NCBI RefSeq assembly: GCF_010015445.1
Contig: NC_053112.1
Location: forward strand, 3,062,219-3,126,218
Direction: 5' to 3'
Source: Perca fluviatilis
Taxonomy: Eukaryota > Chordata > Actinopteri > Perciformes > Percidae
Length of the DNA stretch: 64,000 nt
Every line of letters starts with the position of its first letter. The first letter of the stretch is position 1. The position numbers were made by a program, and so were the translations under genes. Positions 34,081-45,719 of the stretch are shown here, one piece after another. The notes beneath the pieces are model-generated. The model searched no databases, was not told where the DNA came from, and was given only the letters and a program-made list of their open reading frames with translations.

Positions 34081-35111
34081 ATTAGGACACCCATGCTAAA
34101 GTTGACTAAAAAGAAAAAAATAATCTTTTGGAAATTGATCTTAATGCTTTAATTAAAGAAATGAGGAAAAATCCAACCTTTAAGGACACCAATTTTGTTT
34201 GTGAATGAATAATGTATCGGAAATAAATAAATGTTCTTCCTTAAAATACAGGGGCCATAAGTCAGTCCACCCCTATGTTAGATTCCCATAGAGGCAGGCA
34301 GATTTTTATTTTAAAGGCCAGTTATTTCATGGAACCAGGATACTATGCATCCTGATAAAGTTCCCTTGGCCTTTAGAATTAAAATAGCCCCACATCATCA
34401 CATACCCTTCACCATACCTAGAGATTGGCATGGTTTTATGTCAGTTAGCCTAATAGCTGGTTTGATTTGCATTGAGAGATGATTTTATGGAAAGTACCCC
34501 ATGCCAATCACAAACGATTGAGACCATTTTGGACATTAGTGGGGGGCTGGGTGATGTCACTGGCCAGAAAATGTAAAGTTGAATTACTTAAAACCCTTAA
34601 CAGCACAAACGATAACTTTTACAGCACAATATAGCAGTGTTTTTAATCATTTTTGGATGACATGGGGGGGCCAGCTTCACGCAGGTCTTCTACCTAGACT
34701 TCTCCAGACAGTAGATGGTGTACCTGGGTCCTACTGGTTTCTACCAGTTCTGAGCTGATGGCACTGCTGGACATCTTCCCATTTCGAAGGGAAATCAGCT
34801 TGATGTGTTTTTCATTCAGTTTCCTTGGCCGACCACTGCGTCTACGATCCTCAAGTTGCCCATTTCATGTGCTTCTTCAAAAGAGCTTGAACAGCACATC
34901 TGGAAACAGCAGTCTGCTTTGAAATATTAGTCTGGGAGAGACCTTGCTGATGCAGTTTAACTACTGTACTGATTTGATTTTACATTTTTCTTTTGGTCGC
35001 TCACTTTGCATTTTTTAAATTGATAAAAATAAACAATCATTTATATTTTTGAAAGCATTTCTTAGTTTACAGCATTTTTTCACACCTGCCTAAGACTTTT
35101 GCACAGTACTG
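34081..35111 (-). pseudogene. Decayed Tc1-like element(s), possibly chimeric
   Basis: The minus strand near 34680-34930 encodes helix-turn-helix remnants (SKQTAVSRCAVQALLKKH, then GRPRKLNEKHI-like). Near 34350-34430 it encodes GEGYVMMWGYFNSKGQGNF, the Tc1 VMVWG block. The right edge CAGTACTG with CAAAAGTCTTAGGCAGG (inverted) is a known Tc1-type terminus, but the left edge has a different terminus (AATTAGGACACCCATGC). The two halves may be different families joined by deletion. Confidence 0.7.
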
Positions 35112-35181
35112 CATACATATACACACAATATATATATACACATATATACACACACACACATATATACATACATCCACATAT

Positions 35182-35240
<59 letters not shown>

Positions 35241-35258
35241 TATATACACATACACATA
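35112..35258. repeat. TA/CA compound microsatellite, left of Tc1
   Basis: Alternating TATATA and CACACA runs form the target in which the following Tc1 inserted. Comparable sequence resumes on the other side of the element. Confidence 0.93.
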
Positions 35259-36917
35259 CAGTGCCTTGCGAAAGTATTCGGCCCCCTTGAACGTTTCGAC
35301 CTTTTGCCACATTTCAGGCCTCAAACATAAAGATATAAAACTGTAATTTTTTGTGAAGAATCAACAACAAGTGGGTCCCAATTATGAAGTGGAACGAAAT
35401 TCATTGGCTATTTCAAACTTTTTTAACAAATAAAAACTGAAAAAGTGGCGGGCAAAATTATTCAGCCCCTTTACTTTCAGTGCAGCAAACTCTCTCCAGA
35501 AGTTCAGTGAGGATCTCTGAATGATCCAATGTTGACCTAAATGACTAATGATGATAAATAGAATCCAGCTGTGTGTAATCAAGTCTCCGTTATAGAAAGC
35601 ACCTGCTCTGTGATAGTCTCAGAGGTCCGTGTAAAGCGCAGAGAGCATCATGAAGAACAAGGAACACACCAGGCAGGTCCGAGATACTGTTGTGGAGAAG
35701 TTTAAAGCGCGATTTGGATACAAAAAGATTTCCCAAGCTTTAAACATCCCAAGGAGCACTGTGCAAGCGATAATATTGAAATGGAAGGAGTATCAGAACA
35801 CTACAAATCGAAGACCCGGCCGTCCTTCTAAACTTTCAGCTCATACAATGAGAAGACTGATCAGAGATGCAGCCAAGAGGCCCATGATCACTCTGGATGA
35901 ACTGCAGAGATCTACAGCTGAGGTGGGAGACTCTGTCCATAGGACAACAATCAGTCGTATACTGCACAAATCTGGCCTTTATGGAAGAGTGGCAAGAAGA
36001 AAGCCATTTCTTAAAGATATCCATAAAAGTGTCATTTAAAGTTTGCCAAAAGCCACCTGGGAGACACACCAAACATGTGGAAGAAGGTGCTGTGGTCAGA
36101 TGAAACCAAAATCGAACTTTTGGCAACAATGCAAAACGCGTTATGTTTGGCGTAAAAGCAACACAGCTCATCACCCTGAACACACCATCCCCACTGTCAA
36201 ACATGGTGGTGGCAGCATCATGGTTTGGGCCTGCTTTTCTTCAGCAGGGACAGGGAAGATGGTTAAAATTGATGGGAAGATGGATGGAGCCAAATACAGG
36301 ACCATTCTGGAAGAAAACCTGATGGAGTCTGCAAAAGACCTGAGACTGGGACAGATTCACAAGACAACAAAACAACAAAACCGGGGAGATTTGTCTTCCA
36401 ACAAGACAATGATCCAAAACATAAAGCAAAATCTACAATGGAATGGTTCACAAATAAACATATCCAGGTGTTAGAATGGCCAAGTCAAAGTCCAGACCTG
36501 AATCCAATCGAGAATCTGTGGAAAGAACGGAAAACTGCTGTTCACAAACGCTCTCCATCCAACCTCACTGAGCTCGAGCTGTTTTGCAAGGAGGAATGGG
36601 CAAAAATGTCAGTCTCTCGATGTGCAAAACTGATAGAGACATACCCCAAGCCACTTACAGCTGTAATCGCAGCAAAAGGTGGCGCCTACAAAGTATTAAC
36701 TTAAGGGGGCTGAATAATTTTGCACCTCAATATTTCAGTTTTTTATTTGTTTAAAAGGTTTGAAATATCCAATAAATTTCGTTCCACTTCATGATTGTGT
36801 CCCACTTGTTGTTGATTCTTCACAAAAAATTACAGTTTTATATCTTTATGTTTGAGGCCTGAAATGTGGCAAAAGGTCGAAAAGTTCAAGGGGGCCGAAT
36901 ACTTTCGCAAGGCACTG
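35259..36917 (+). mobile_element. Tc1-like transposon (family D), full length
   Basis: Terminal repeats CAGTGCCTTGCGAAAGTATT and its inverse extend for roughly 100 bp or more at each end, flanked by TA. The 1659 bp include a complete but broken transposase frame. It lies inside a TA/CA microsatellite. Confidence 0.95.
35650..36704 (+). pseudogene. Tc1 transposase with frameshifts (family D)
   Basis: The N-terminal part MKNKEHTRQVRDTVVEKF with YKKISQALNIPRSTVQAII and RRPGRPSKLS is open to about 36039. The middle contains KHGGGSIMVWACFSS, then changes frame near 36345-36400, where [18 protein letters not shown] should read as the QQDNDPKH block. The C-terminal part holds [14 protein letters not shown] region encoding the first catalytic Asp block is also shifted (near 36050-36110). 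At least two frameshifts make it non-functional. Confidence 0.9.
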
Positions 36918-37076
36918 TATATATATATATACACACACACATATATATATATACACACACATATATATATATATACACACATATATACACATACATATAT
37001 ATACACACATATATACATATATATATATATACACACACATATATATATACACACATATATATATACATATATATAC

Positions 37077-37109
<33 letters not shown>

Positions 37110-37132
37110 CATATATATACATACATATATAC

Positions 37133-37163
<31 letters not shown>

Positions 37164-37285
37164 CATATATATACATATACACACATATATATACACATAT
37201 ATATATATACACATATATATATATATATACACATATATATATATATACACATATATATATATATATACACATATATATATATTTA
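36918..37285. repeat. TA/CA compound microsatellite, right of Tc1
   Basis: Irregular TATATA, CACACA and TACATA runs of about 370 bp. Open frames of alternating Tyr, Ile and Thr across it are meaningless. Confidence 0.95.
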
Positions 37286-37467
37286 TATTCATGTTTCCAG
37301 TTGTTGCTGCTTCAGTGTTTTATTAAACAAAAACATCCATAATCTGACTGGTTTAAATATTAAACTTTGAACCTTCCTGTAAACCACAAACAACACTTTT
37401 ATTTTGTAACTTTCATCAGACTGATGACATCAGCAGGCAGGAGGCGGGACTTCAACCTTCAGTGATT

Positions 37468-37473
37468 TTTATT
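37468..37473 (-). terminator. Candidate gemin6 polyadenylation signal
   Basis: TTTATT here reads AATAAA on the minus strand, about 190 bp after the predicted gemin6 stop codon. A second one at 37398-37403 is the next candidate. Confidence 0.5.
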
Positions 37474-37559
37474 GGACAAAAGACAGAAAACAAAACTTAA
37501 TCTGAACTCAAACTGTCCCAGACAGTCAGTCACAGCTGCTGCGCTCTGATTGGTCGGCT

Positions 37560-37800
37560 GGTGGCGCCGTCTGACTCTGGATCAGTCTCTGAATGGGTTG
37601 ATTGGCAGGCAGAGCTGCGCTGTGATTGGGCGCCTCTGCTCTGTGATTGGGCGACTCTACGCCATGATTGGGCAGCTCTGCGCCGCGTGGTGGCGGCGCT
37701 GTGCTCTGCTTGCGTGATTGGCGCGCGCTCGGTGCTGCTGCGCTTTGCGCTTGCGTGTTGCGCGGCGTGCTGCTGCCGGCTGACTCTGGATCAGTCTCTG
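37560..37800 (-). repeat. Short tandem/duplicated sequence around the gemin6 stop region
   Basis: On the minus strand the coding bases CAGAGACTGATCCAGAGTCA occur twice, about 210 bp apart (near 37802-37781 and 37593-37572). Between them CTCTGTGATTGGGCG-type units (plus-strand sense) repeat two to three times. The duplicated 3' coding end suggests local tandem duplication at the gene terminus. Confidence 0.7.
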
Positions 37801-38140
37801 GACGCGGTCCAGTATGATCTGGTTGGAGCTGCAGCAGTCCTCGGGTCCATACGGCGCCATTATGGTCAGAGCGCCGGCGACCAGCAGTTCCTCTCCGTCT
37901 TCCTGCACCGGGACCCGGTTCTCTTCCAGCCAGCGGCGCACGCCGGCCCGCCGCTGGCCCAGCTGCTCCGGGGCCAGGGGGCGGGCCCTCGGGGGGAGGA
38001 AGGAGCTCTGCAGGCGCTCCGTGGTCTCCTGGTCCGCATCCTGCAGGACCTGCACCTCCTGCACAGCGTGACCCATGACCACCTGAACCGAGGCCCGGCC
38101 CCCCCCAACCGCATCGTCATGGAAGTTCACCAGAACCAGA
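37657..38140 (-). CDS. gemin6: gemin6 last coding exon
   Basis: The minus-strand acceptor TGTGTGTTGCAG precedes T/CTG GTT CTG. The exon encodes [20 protein letters not shown], the segment [19 protein letters not shown] and [20 protein letters not shown]. Conservation stops at RLIQSQ; the frame then runs 40 residues through Arg/Ala/His-rich sequence to TAG. Confidence 0.92.
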
Positions 38141-38183
38141 CTGCAACACACAGAACATCTGGATCATTAATCAATACATAGGT

Positions 38184-38269
<86 letters not shown>

Positions 38270-38388
38270 GGGCTTTGACTCCGAACTTCGTTATTCGAAT
38301 ATAATTTGAATATTTAAAAATGATATTTGAAGGAATATTAGGCAGCCCTTAATATTGGACCCTGTTATGGGCACACATATACATACAT

Positions 38389-38473
<85 letters not shown>

Positions 38474-39641
38474 TTATGTTATGGGCATAGGAGACCTGCC
38501 AACCTTGAAAACCTTTTGTTGAGTAGCAACTTGCTGATTTCTTGGTGAAGTTCTGGTTGAAGTAATGTGCCATTAAATGTCACATCTGTATACATTTTAA
38601 ACCTTAAGGCCTGTTCACACAAGGACGAATTTCGCACGAGATATTCGCCGACGTTTAACGCCAATGGGAGTGTGCACACCGATGCGAAAAACGCCACGCG
38701 TAAAAGCGTCATTTTTTTTTTAAACGTCTCGGGTTCGTTTTTTTGAGATTGGCGCTTTTGCTCACGTGTCTGGAGCTTCTGAAGTTACAGTAAAACACAA
38801 CTTGGGGGCGCTCAAACACAAAATGGTCTTGCCGAGCACACATACGTAACGGCGAAGAAGATATACGCCAAGTAGCGTCTACACTGCCGGGAAGAAATAA
38901 GATGAATGTAGAGCTGCTGGTCTCGTTGGTGTCGGAACATAAAGCGCTTTATGACAAACGCAAACAAAAATCTTGACAAAAGAGAACTGCTTATGGAGTG
39001 GTATTGCAGAGCAAATGGGCCTTGATGGTGAGTTTCATTTCACTTAATTGTCTTTCATGTACATAGGCTTGTAACTTTTTCCCACAAACGTTTGACAATC
39101 GCCATCGTTTGTGTGCTGTAGTGGAGGAGGTAAAACAGAAATGGAAAAGCCTGCGAGATACGTATACAAGAAAAAGCGGCATCTAACGTCAGGGAATGAA
39201 TTTGCATGTTCACTCGGCTCATCATCAGCGAAAATCGCTTGGGTGTGAACACCCTGAAAAACGTTAGCGAATAACGCGCGCCGATATTCGTCCCGGTGTG
39301 TACGGGCTTTTAGAAAATACTAATGTTCAAGTAGGCTAATTGAATTAAATAAAACATTTTATTTAAATGATCAGTCATATTTAATACAATTAACTGGATT
39401 ATAATACAATAAAATATATTACACTGCATGATGAGCACTTTATATTTTGATAATATTTTTGTACTATTACATAAGGAAGATGATGAATGCAGGACTTGTA
39501 ACGGACAAGTAATCAGGTAACTCTATAACACTGGTTTTACTACTTGTACTGCAATACATGATGGGAGTAAGTCTTCCACCTCTAGCACTTTGAAATAAGG
39601 TCACAGGAATGTGTGTGTGTGTCTGTGTATGTGTGAGTGTG

Positions 39642-39672
<31 letters not shown>

Positions 39673-39719
39673 GTTTGTCTGTGTGAGTGTTTTTGTCTGT
39701 GTGTGTCTGTGTGAGTGTG

Positions 39720-39754
<35 letters not shown>

Positions 39755-42700
39755 CTGTGTGAGTGTTTTTGTCTGTGTGTGTCTGTGTGAGTGTGTGTTT
39801 GTCTGTGTGTGTGTGTGTGTGTCTGTGTGAGTGTGTTTTTGTCTGTGTGTGTGTGTGTGTGTGTGTCTTTGTCTGTGGAGCACCATTCATTTTATACTGG
39901 TGATTAACTCCTGGATGATTTGGATGTGCCAGTGCCCACCAGCAGATGTGCGATCCCCAAACACAATGCAAGGCTTCGCGGACGCTGTGGAAATCTCAAG
40001 AGATGAAAGTGTAATCTCCAACATGATCAGTTCATAGAGTGGTCAGGTTTGGACAGCAAGCATACAAAACGTGCTGCATTTTATGAAAGACGTAGTGGAG
40101 GAAACAGATGGTATAAAGCAAAGTCTGACAACCCCCCCGCCTTCTCATTAAGGCAGAAACCTATCTGACTGTATGAACGCCACGAAACATATCCTTATCT
40201 GGGTCATAAATTTAATGTCAGTGGCGATTGGGAGGAACAGATCACAGAACTGTGTCACGAGTACACCCAAAGACTTGGACTGATTGATTCTGCCCCCCTC
40301 CCCATAATGATGAAGATTGAGGCCATCAGGCTGATTGCAGTGGCTAAAATCCAACACGTTTTTCCAAATGTACATATTCCACAACACACATTGTTGGCGA
40401 TGAACAGTGAAACGGTGAAGCTGCTGAGGAAATGGCTCTGTCTCAATACTCACACAACTCATGACATTATTTTCCAGCCGCGCAGAGACAGGGGCCTCGG
40501 CGTTCCAAACATCGAATGGCTTTACACCGCTTCCAGAACAGGGCACCTTCTCAACATGCTTAACAATGACGATACAACTGTTAGAGAGCTATCACGCCAA
40601 TCGCTGTTTTTACATCTAGAGCGTGGCAAAATCCCTGCTGCTTCCACAAACGAGCCCCAGTTTCTTGGATTCAAACTAAAGCAGAACGGAAAGCTAGACA
40701 GCAGAGCAGCTGGATTCGGAGTGCGCTCCAACTGGCTGGATTTAAATGATCTTTGCCTCTGCACAGGAATCCAGCTGTCCTGGCTGCGACCCCACGGAGC
40801 AGCAGTCGCTCTCAACGATAACATAATCACCGACCCACCTTGGCGATCCTCAATAAAGACAATACATCCCCCCAGATACAGATTAAACGTGCAAGAGCCT
40901 CAATTCTTCACCTTAGACGGACCCAAAATGGACAGCACTGGACGGGCCTCAGACTACAAGGAAAACTCATTACTCCAGTCTGCTGACCACTCTGTCCTGA
41001 CAAACCTCTCAATCTCAGGCGACATATTAATATTCATGATTAAAGTAAGATTACACTGTTTCCCAACCAGGTATACTCTGGCAACATGGTACCCATCAAA
41101 GTACCAACCCTACTGCATATAACATCCAACTCAACAGGAAAATCAAACTGTTGCACACATACTAAACAGATGTTTCAACTATAAAGGACTGTATGTGGCC
41201 AGACATGACCGGCTGGTTGATCTGGTTGCAAAAGATAAACTATGGACATGATAACATCTACAAGCACAGCTCTGTAACATATAACTGGTTCCATCATAAC
41301 ACATCTGACAGGGACTACTTCAGAAACATCCCAAACACTCCTGACATGGTAATTGTAATTGAGGTTATGGTCTGTATGTATCTTTGAGGTGGGCTGCTGT
41401 TCTGATCTGTATATTGATCTAGATCTGTTACTATTCCAAACTACTGAAATATCAATCTTGGGTAGATCTCAGTCACCAACGTGGATACAAGTGCAAATTA
41501 ATAACTCTGGTATTTGGAAGTCTGGGACATGTCCATAAGAATGTGGTCAGGGGGGTGCAGCTAGGGGGGCTGCAAAAAAAAGGAGGCAAAAAGACTTGCA
41601 AAATGTTGCTCTGTTTCAGCCATCATAGGGAGCATGTAACCATGGAGACGGAGATGCTTAGTTTATCCTTAAAGGGGTGATAGAATGCAAAACCGATTTT
41701 ACCCTGTCATAGTTGAATAACGACAGTTCGGTGGGTAAATAGGACATACATAGAAGCTCAAAGTCCCACTGACACCCCTTTACTATGAAAATTTCATATT
41801 TTGAAACTGCCGCTGAAAACGGGCGAATCCCAACAAAGCTGAGTTGCTTACGCAAGCGTCTCAAAATCCGGAACCTTAAGAGAACAGTCACGCCCCAACA
41901 TTTACATAGGCTACACAACTGACCTGAGATCAGGTAGAACATTTACATAGGCTACACAACTGACCTGAGATCAGGTAGAACATTTACATAGGCTACACAA
42001 CTGACCTGAGATCAGGTAGAACATTTACATAGGCTACACAACTGACCTGAGATCAGGTAGTACATTTACATAGACTACACAACTGACCTGAGATCAGGTA
42101 GTCTTCTGAATCTAGGTCACGCAGATCTCTGCTATTCCATTACAAAATTCACTTCTGAAACTTTTTTATGCGAGAAATCAACCATATAAAGCTCAAATAT
42201 GGGCCGCTTTACGAAAATGGATGGCTAATTGCAAATTTTCTCCGACTGTGTGTCGGAGTTTAGTGCCGGTGTTGGTGCTGCCTGGGTTGCTACATCGCCG
42301 CCCTGACCGCAGTGTCAGCGAGCTTGTTCACCCGCAATCTTTTCCGCAGCCCGCAGGTTCCAGTTAATCTTATAATGGGTATGTGTGTTGAGTTATTTAA
42401 ACAAACAATCGGGGAAATAAACGCCTCTTGTCCGCGAGTCTCATTGATAGAGCCGCGGTGAGATGGAGTCCATCAATGAGAGCTAGCTAGCCTCCTCCTA
42501 ACTCTGACATTCACAAAAATACATTCAATTGATATCCGAAATCGGACAAGTGTTAGCTAAGCTTTGTAAGACCTTGAGGAACCTGTAATATTCATGCCGT
42601 GACGAAATTCTAACTGTAAATATACTTTAGTTATGGCGACAGTGTAGCTAGCTAGCTGCGGTATTTCCCCATTGTAATGAATGGGACATATAGCAAGCAA

Positions 42701-44717
42701 CTGCTCGTCCTACAAAGACGCCTCGCGTTCATAAAAATGCCTTAAAATCAAATCGGACACAACAGTTAGCTTTATAAGACATTGGGGAATGATGTTGTAT
42801 AAGTGGCGTGACGAAATTCAAACTGTAAATATAATTTAGTTATGGCAACAGTGTAGCTAGCTAGCTGCGGTATTTCCCCATTGTAATGAATGGGACATAT
42901 AGCAAGCAGCTGCTGGTCCTACAAAGACGCCTACGTTCATAAAAATGCCTTAAAATCAAATCGGACACAATGGTTAGCTTTATAAGACATTGGGGAATGA
43001 TGTTGTATAAGTGGCGTGTAAAATTCAAACAGTAAATATAATTTATTTATGGCGACAGTGTAGCTAGCTAGCTGCGGTATTTCCCCATTGTAATGAATGG
43101 GACATATAGCAAGCAGCTGCCGTCCTCTAAAAAGGCTACCGCGTTCATAAAAATGCCTTAAAATCAAAGTGGTGACGAAATTCAAACCGTAAATATATGA
43201 TAGTTATGCCGGCAGCTGGCCGCGGAGCCCCGTATGCAGTATCCACAAAGGGTGACTTTGCGCTGGGTATGGAGCCCAGCAGGCTGCCGCTTTCTCGTCA
43301 GACTGTGTGGAGCTCCTAAAGTCCGACACGTCTTACCAAATTTGCAATTAGCCATCAATTTTTGTAAAACGGCCCATATTTCAGCTTTATATAGTCTATT
43401 TCTCGCTTAAAAAAGTCTCAGAAGTGAATTTGGTAATGAAACATTGCAGTGTCTGGAATATGAGATTCTGTCGCTTCTCTAATGTATGTGTATTGGGGAT
43501 TCGCTCAACCAATCAGCGCGGGTCTCTAATATGTGCGTATGACAAGTCGCTCAACCAATCAGCGCGCAGCTCATCTAAATATTCATGACCATACCATATT
43601 TGGAAGAAAAGCTCTTGTTACAAATAGGGCCAAAACACAGGGATGCATAAGGGCCAATAAAATATCAACCAGGCCATTTTCAGCCCAACCAATGTTACAT
43701 ACCCCATTAGGAGACCAGAAGGAACAGTGTGAAATACCCTATATAATCATTCTATCACCCCTTTAACATGACAAATACCCTATATAATCATTCTATCACC
43801 CCTTTAACATGATAAATACCCTATATAATCATTCTATCACCCCTTTAACATGATAAATACCCTATATAATCATTCTATCACCCCTTTAACGTGATAAATA
43901 CCCTATATAATCATTCTATCACCCCTTTAACATGATAAATACCCTATATAATCATTCTATCACCCCTTTAACGTGATAAATACCCTATATAATCATTCTA
44001 TCACCCCTTTAACATGATAAATACCCTATATAATCATTCTATCACCCCTTTAACATGATAAATACCCTATAGAATCATTCTATCACCCCTTTAACATGAT
44101 AAATACCCTATATAATCATTCTATCACCCCTTTAATGTGTTGAGTATTATAAATGAAAGAGCTGTAACAGTATGTGTCCATGTAGACCTGTCACCTTGTA
44201 GACCTGTCACCTTGTAGACCTGTCACCATGTAGACCTGTCAACATGTAGACCTGTCACCTTGTAGACCTGTCACCTTGTAGACCTGTCACCTTGTAGACC
44301 TGTCACCTTGTAGACCTGTCACCTTGTAGACCTGTCACCATGTAGACCTGTCACCTTGTAGACCTGTCACCATGTAGACCTGTCACCATGTAGACCTGTC
44401 ACCTTGTAGACCTGTCACCATGTAGACCTGTCACCTTGTAGACCTGTCACCTTGTAGACCTGTCACCATGTAGACCTGTCACCTTGTAGACCTGTCACCT
44501 TGTAGACCTGTCACCATGTAGACCTGTCACCATGTAGACCTGTCACCTTGTAGACCTGTCACCTTGTAGACCTGTCACCATGTAGACCTGTCACCTCGTC
44601 AATCACTCTTCTCATAGGATCTGGAATGTTTTCTTGCGATGCCTTCTAGATGCAAATAAAAGCATTCAAATGTGTGTGTCTGTCTGTCTCTGTGTGAGTG
44701 TGTGTGTCTGTCTCTGC

Positions 44718-44780
<63 letters not shown>

Positions 44781-44919
44781 CGTGTTACCTCGCGGACACC
44801 GGGTCCACGGTGAGCAGCCAGCCGCGGTGTTCTTCATCTTTTCCCGTCTTCACCTTCACCTGTTTGTTGATGTAACGGATCCACTGCAGCGGACCTAACA
44901 GAGACCAGCCGCACTGCAT
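37657..44919 (-). CDS. gemin6: Gemin6 (SMN complex Sm-fold protein)
   Basis: Gemin6 pairs with Gemin7 as an Sm-like heterodimer in the SMN complex that assembles spliceosomal snRNP cores. The two coding exons join in phase (AG + T gives Ser) and read [49 protein letters not shown], then [20 protein letters not shown] and [11 protein letters not shown]. The last two strings match the vertebrate Gemin6 C-terminal region closely. The predicted start gives [13 protein letters not shown], one residue longer before GPL than human. Total is about 204 residues versus 167 in human; the extra Arg/Ala-rich tail after LIQSQ is unsupported and may come from the duplication at the gene end. Transcribed toward sos1, convergent. 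Confidence 0.9.
38186..38267. repeat. (CA)n microsatellite in gemin6 intron
   Basis: Uninterrupted CA units for about 80 bp, 45 bp after the intron edge. Confidence 0.97.
38393..38475. repeat. (CA)n-(TA)n microsatellite
   Basis: CA units followed by TATATA, lying in the gemin6 intron shortly after the first CA tract. Confidence 0.97.
38607..39312 (+). mobile_element. PIF/Harbinger-like element remnant with MADF-domain gene
   Basis: The ends AGGCCTGTTCACACAAGGAC and (inverted) AAAGCCCGTACACACCGGGA are imperfect inverted repeats about 35 bp long. Inside, the + strand reads [20 protein letters not shown] and, after a GTGAG...GTAG intron-like gap, [19 protein letters not shown], a MADF/Myb-type DNA-binding domain as encoded by the second gene of Harbinger transposons. 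No transposase is present. Confidence 0.75.
39313..39600. other. AT-rich sequence ending in a dispersed fish repeat
   Basis: Bases 39480-39600 include CTACTTGTACTGCAATACAT and GGAGTAAGTCTTCCACCTCT, which recur in inverted orientation at 45415-45560. They belong to the AAGTA/TACTT-rich hAT-like family also seen at 11720-12370. Confidence 0.65.
39605..39878 (+). repeat. GT-based compound minisatellite
   Basis: Higher-order units such as GTGTGAGTGTTTTTGTCTGT alternate with pure GT runs. The minus-strand open frames rich in Thr, His and Gln are artefacts. Confidence 0.95.
39885..41390 (+). mobile_element. Non-LTR retrotransposon with restriction-like endonuclease, 3' fragment
   Basis: An open frame from 40307 to 41122 encodes the region downstream of the [62 protein letters not shown]. 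After a stop the frame continues with [20 protein letters not shown] (a CCHC/HxxC-type zinc knuckle) and [10 protein letters not shown], the start of a PD-(D/E)xK restriction-like endonuclease. This domain order marks R2/R4/HERO-type LINEs. The copy is 5'-truncated with several stops and lies in the gemin6 intron. Confidence 0.75.
41893..42100 (+). repeat. 41-bp minisatellite inside the TTAA element
   Basis: Five units of ACATTTACATAGGCTACACA plus ACTGACCTGAGATCAGGTAGA, nearly identical. Confidence 0.95.
42570..43190 (+). repeat. ~195-bp tandem repeat, three copies, inside the TTAA element
   Basis: Each copy includes GTGTAGCTAGCTAGCTGCGG, then TATTTCCCCATTGTAATGAA and GCGTTCATAAAAATGCCTTA. 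Copies diverge by substitutions and short deletions. Confidence 0.93.
43745..44135 (+). repeat. 41-bp minisatellite made from the TTAA transposon end
   Basis: About nine to ten units of ACCCTATATAATCATTCTAT plus CACCCCTTTAACATGATAAAT. Each unit contains the element's terminal repeat CATTCTATCACCCCTTTAA, so the array arose by tandem duplication of the transposon's right end with its TTAA target. Confidence 0.93.
44177..44596 (+). repeat. 16-bp minisatellite near gemin6 first exon
   Basis: About 26 units of TGTAGACCTGTCACCT or TGTAGACCTGTCACCA, highly uniform, which suggests recent expansion. It lies in the gemin6 intron about 190 bp from the exon. Confidence 0.96.
44670..44788 (+). repeat. 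(GT)n tract adjoining the gemin6 donor
   Basis: GT units (CA on the transcribed strand of gemin6) begin right after the exon donor, which reads GTAACACGCACGCACACACA on the minus strand. Confidence 0.95.
44789..44919 (-). CDS. gemin6: gemin6 first coding exon
   Basis: The minus strand encodes [18 protein letters not shown] and [15 protein letters not shown], ending AG/GTAACA. Human has GPLEW, KGWVLTTDPVSAN at the same places. The in-frame ATG at 44919 is chosen as start because it gives a similar N-terminal length. An alternative is a splice acceptor at CTGTTAG/GTCCG with an unseen upstream exon. Confidence 0.82.
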
Positions 44920-45412
<493 letters not shown>

Positions 45413-45414
45413 TC

Positions 45415-45640
45415 CAGAGGTGGAAGACTTACTCCCATCATGTACTGCAGTACAAGTAGTAAAACCAGTATTGTAGAGTTACTGATTACTTGTCAGTTAC
45501 AAGTCCTGCATTCATCATCTTCCCTATGTAATAGTACAAAAGTATTATCAAATTATATTTAAAGTAACAAAAGTAAAAGTGCTCATCATACAGTGTAATA
45601 TATTTTATATATTATATATATTATTTTATATTTATTATAT
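45415..45640. mobile_element. Dispersed fish repeat (AAGTA family), one end
   Basis: AGAGGTGGAAGACTTACTCC followed by TACTGCAGTACAAGTAGTAA, then AGTAACAAAAGTAAAAGTGC. It is the inverted counterpart of 39480-39600 and belongs to the same family as 11720-12370. A matching second terminus is not found. Confidence 0.55.
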
Positions 45641-45681
45641 TATGATCCAGTTAATTGTATTAAATATACATTATTTAAAAA

Positions 45682-45686
<5 letters not shown>

Positions 45687-45715
<29 letters not shown>
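45687..45715. repeat. Poly-T run
   Basis: About 30 T after AAAAAAAAA. It stands where the outer left end of the adjacent Tc1 should be, so the Tc1 terminus was lost here. Confidence 0.9.

Positions 45716-45719
<4 letters not shown>

Larger units (their letters stand above)
41669..43765. mobile_element. TTAA-flanked DNA transposon with internal tandem repeats
   Basis: The left end TTAAAGGGGTGATAGAATG is exactly the inverse of the right end CATTCTATCACCCCTTTAA. A TTAA target fits piggyBac or Kolobok superfamilies. A second inverted pair lies further in (TTGCAAATTTTCTCCGACTG at 42230 against GTCCGACACGTC...TTGCAATTAGCC at 43320). No transposase is visible; the interior is made of two tandem arrays. 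Confidence 0.85.

Noticed and set aside
36830..37370. Open frames of alternating Tyr/Ile/Thr on both strands
   Set aside because: TA/CA microsatellite translation; no coding signal.
37561..38181. 206-residue + strand open frame
   Set aside because: It is antisense to the gemin6 coding exon, whose minus-strand translation is clearly conserved.
44177..44596. Regular array that might suggest CRISPR
   Set aside because: Units are contiguous 16-mers without unique spacers, and this is eukaryotic DNA.
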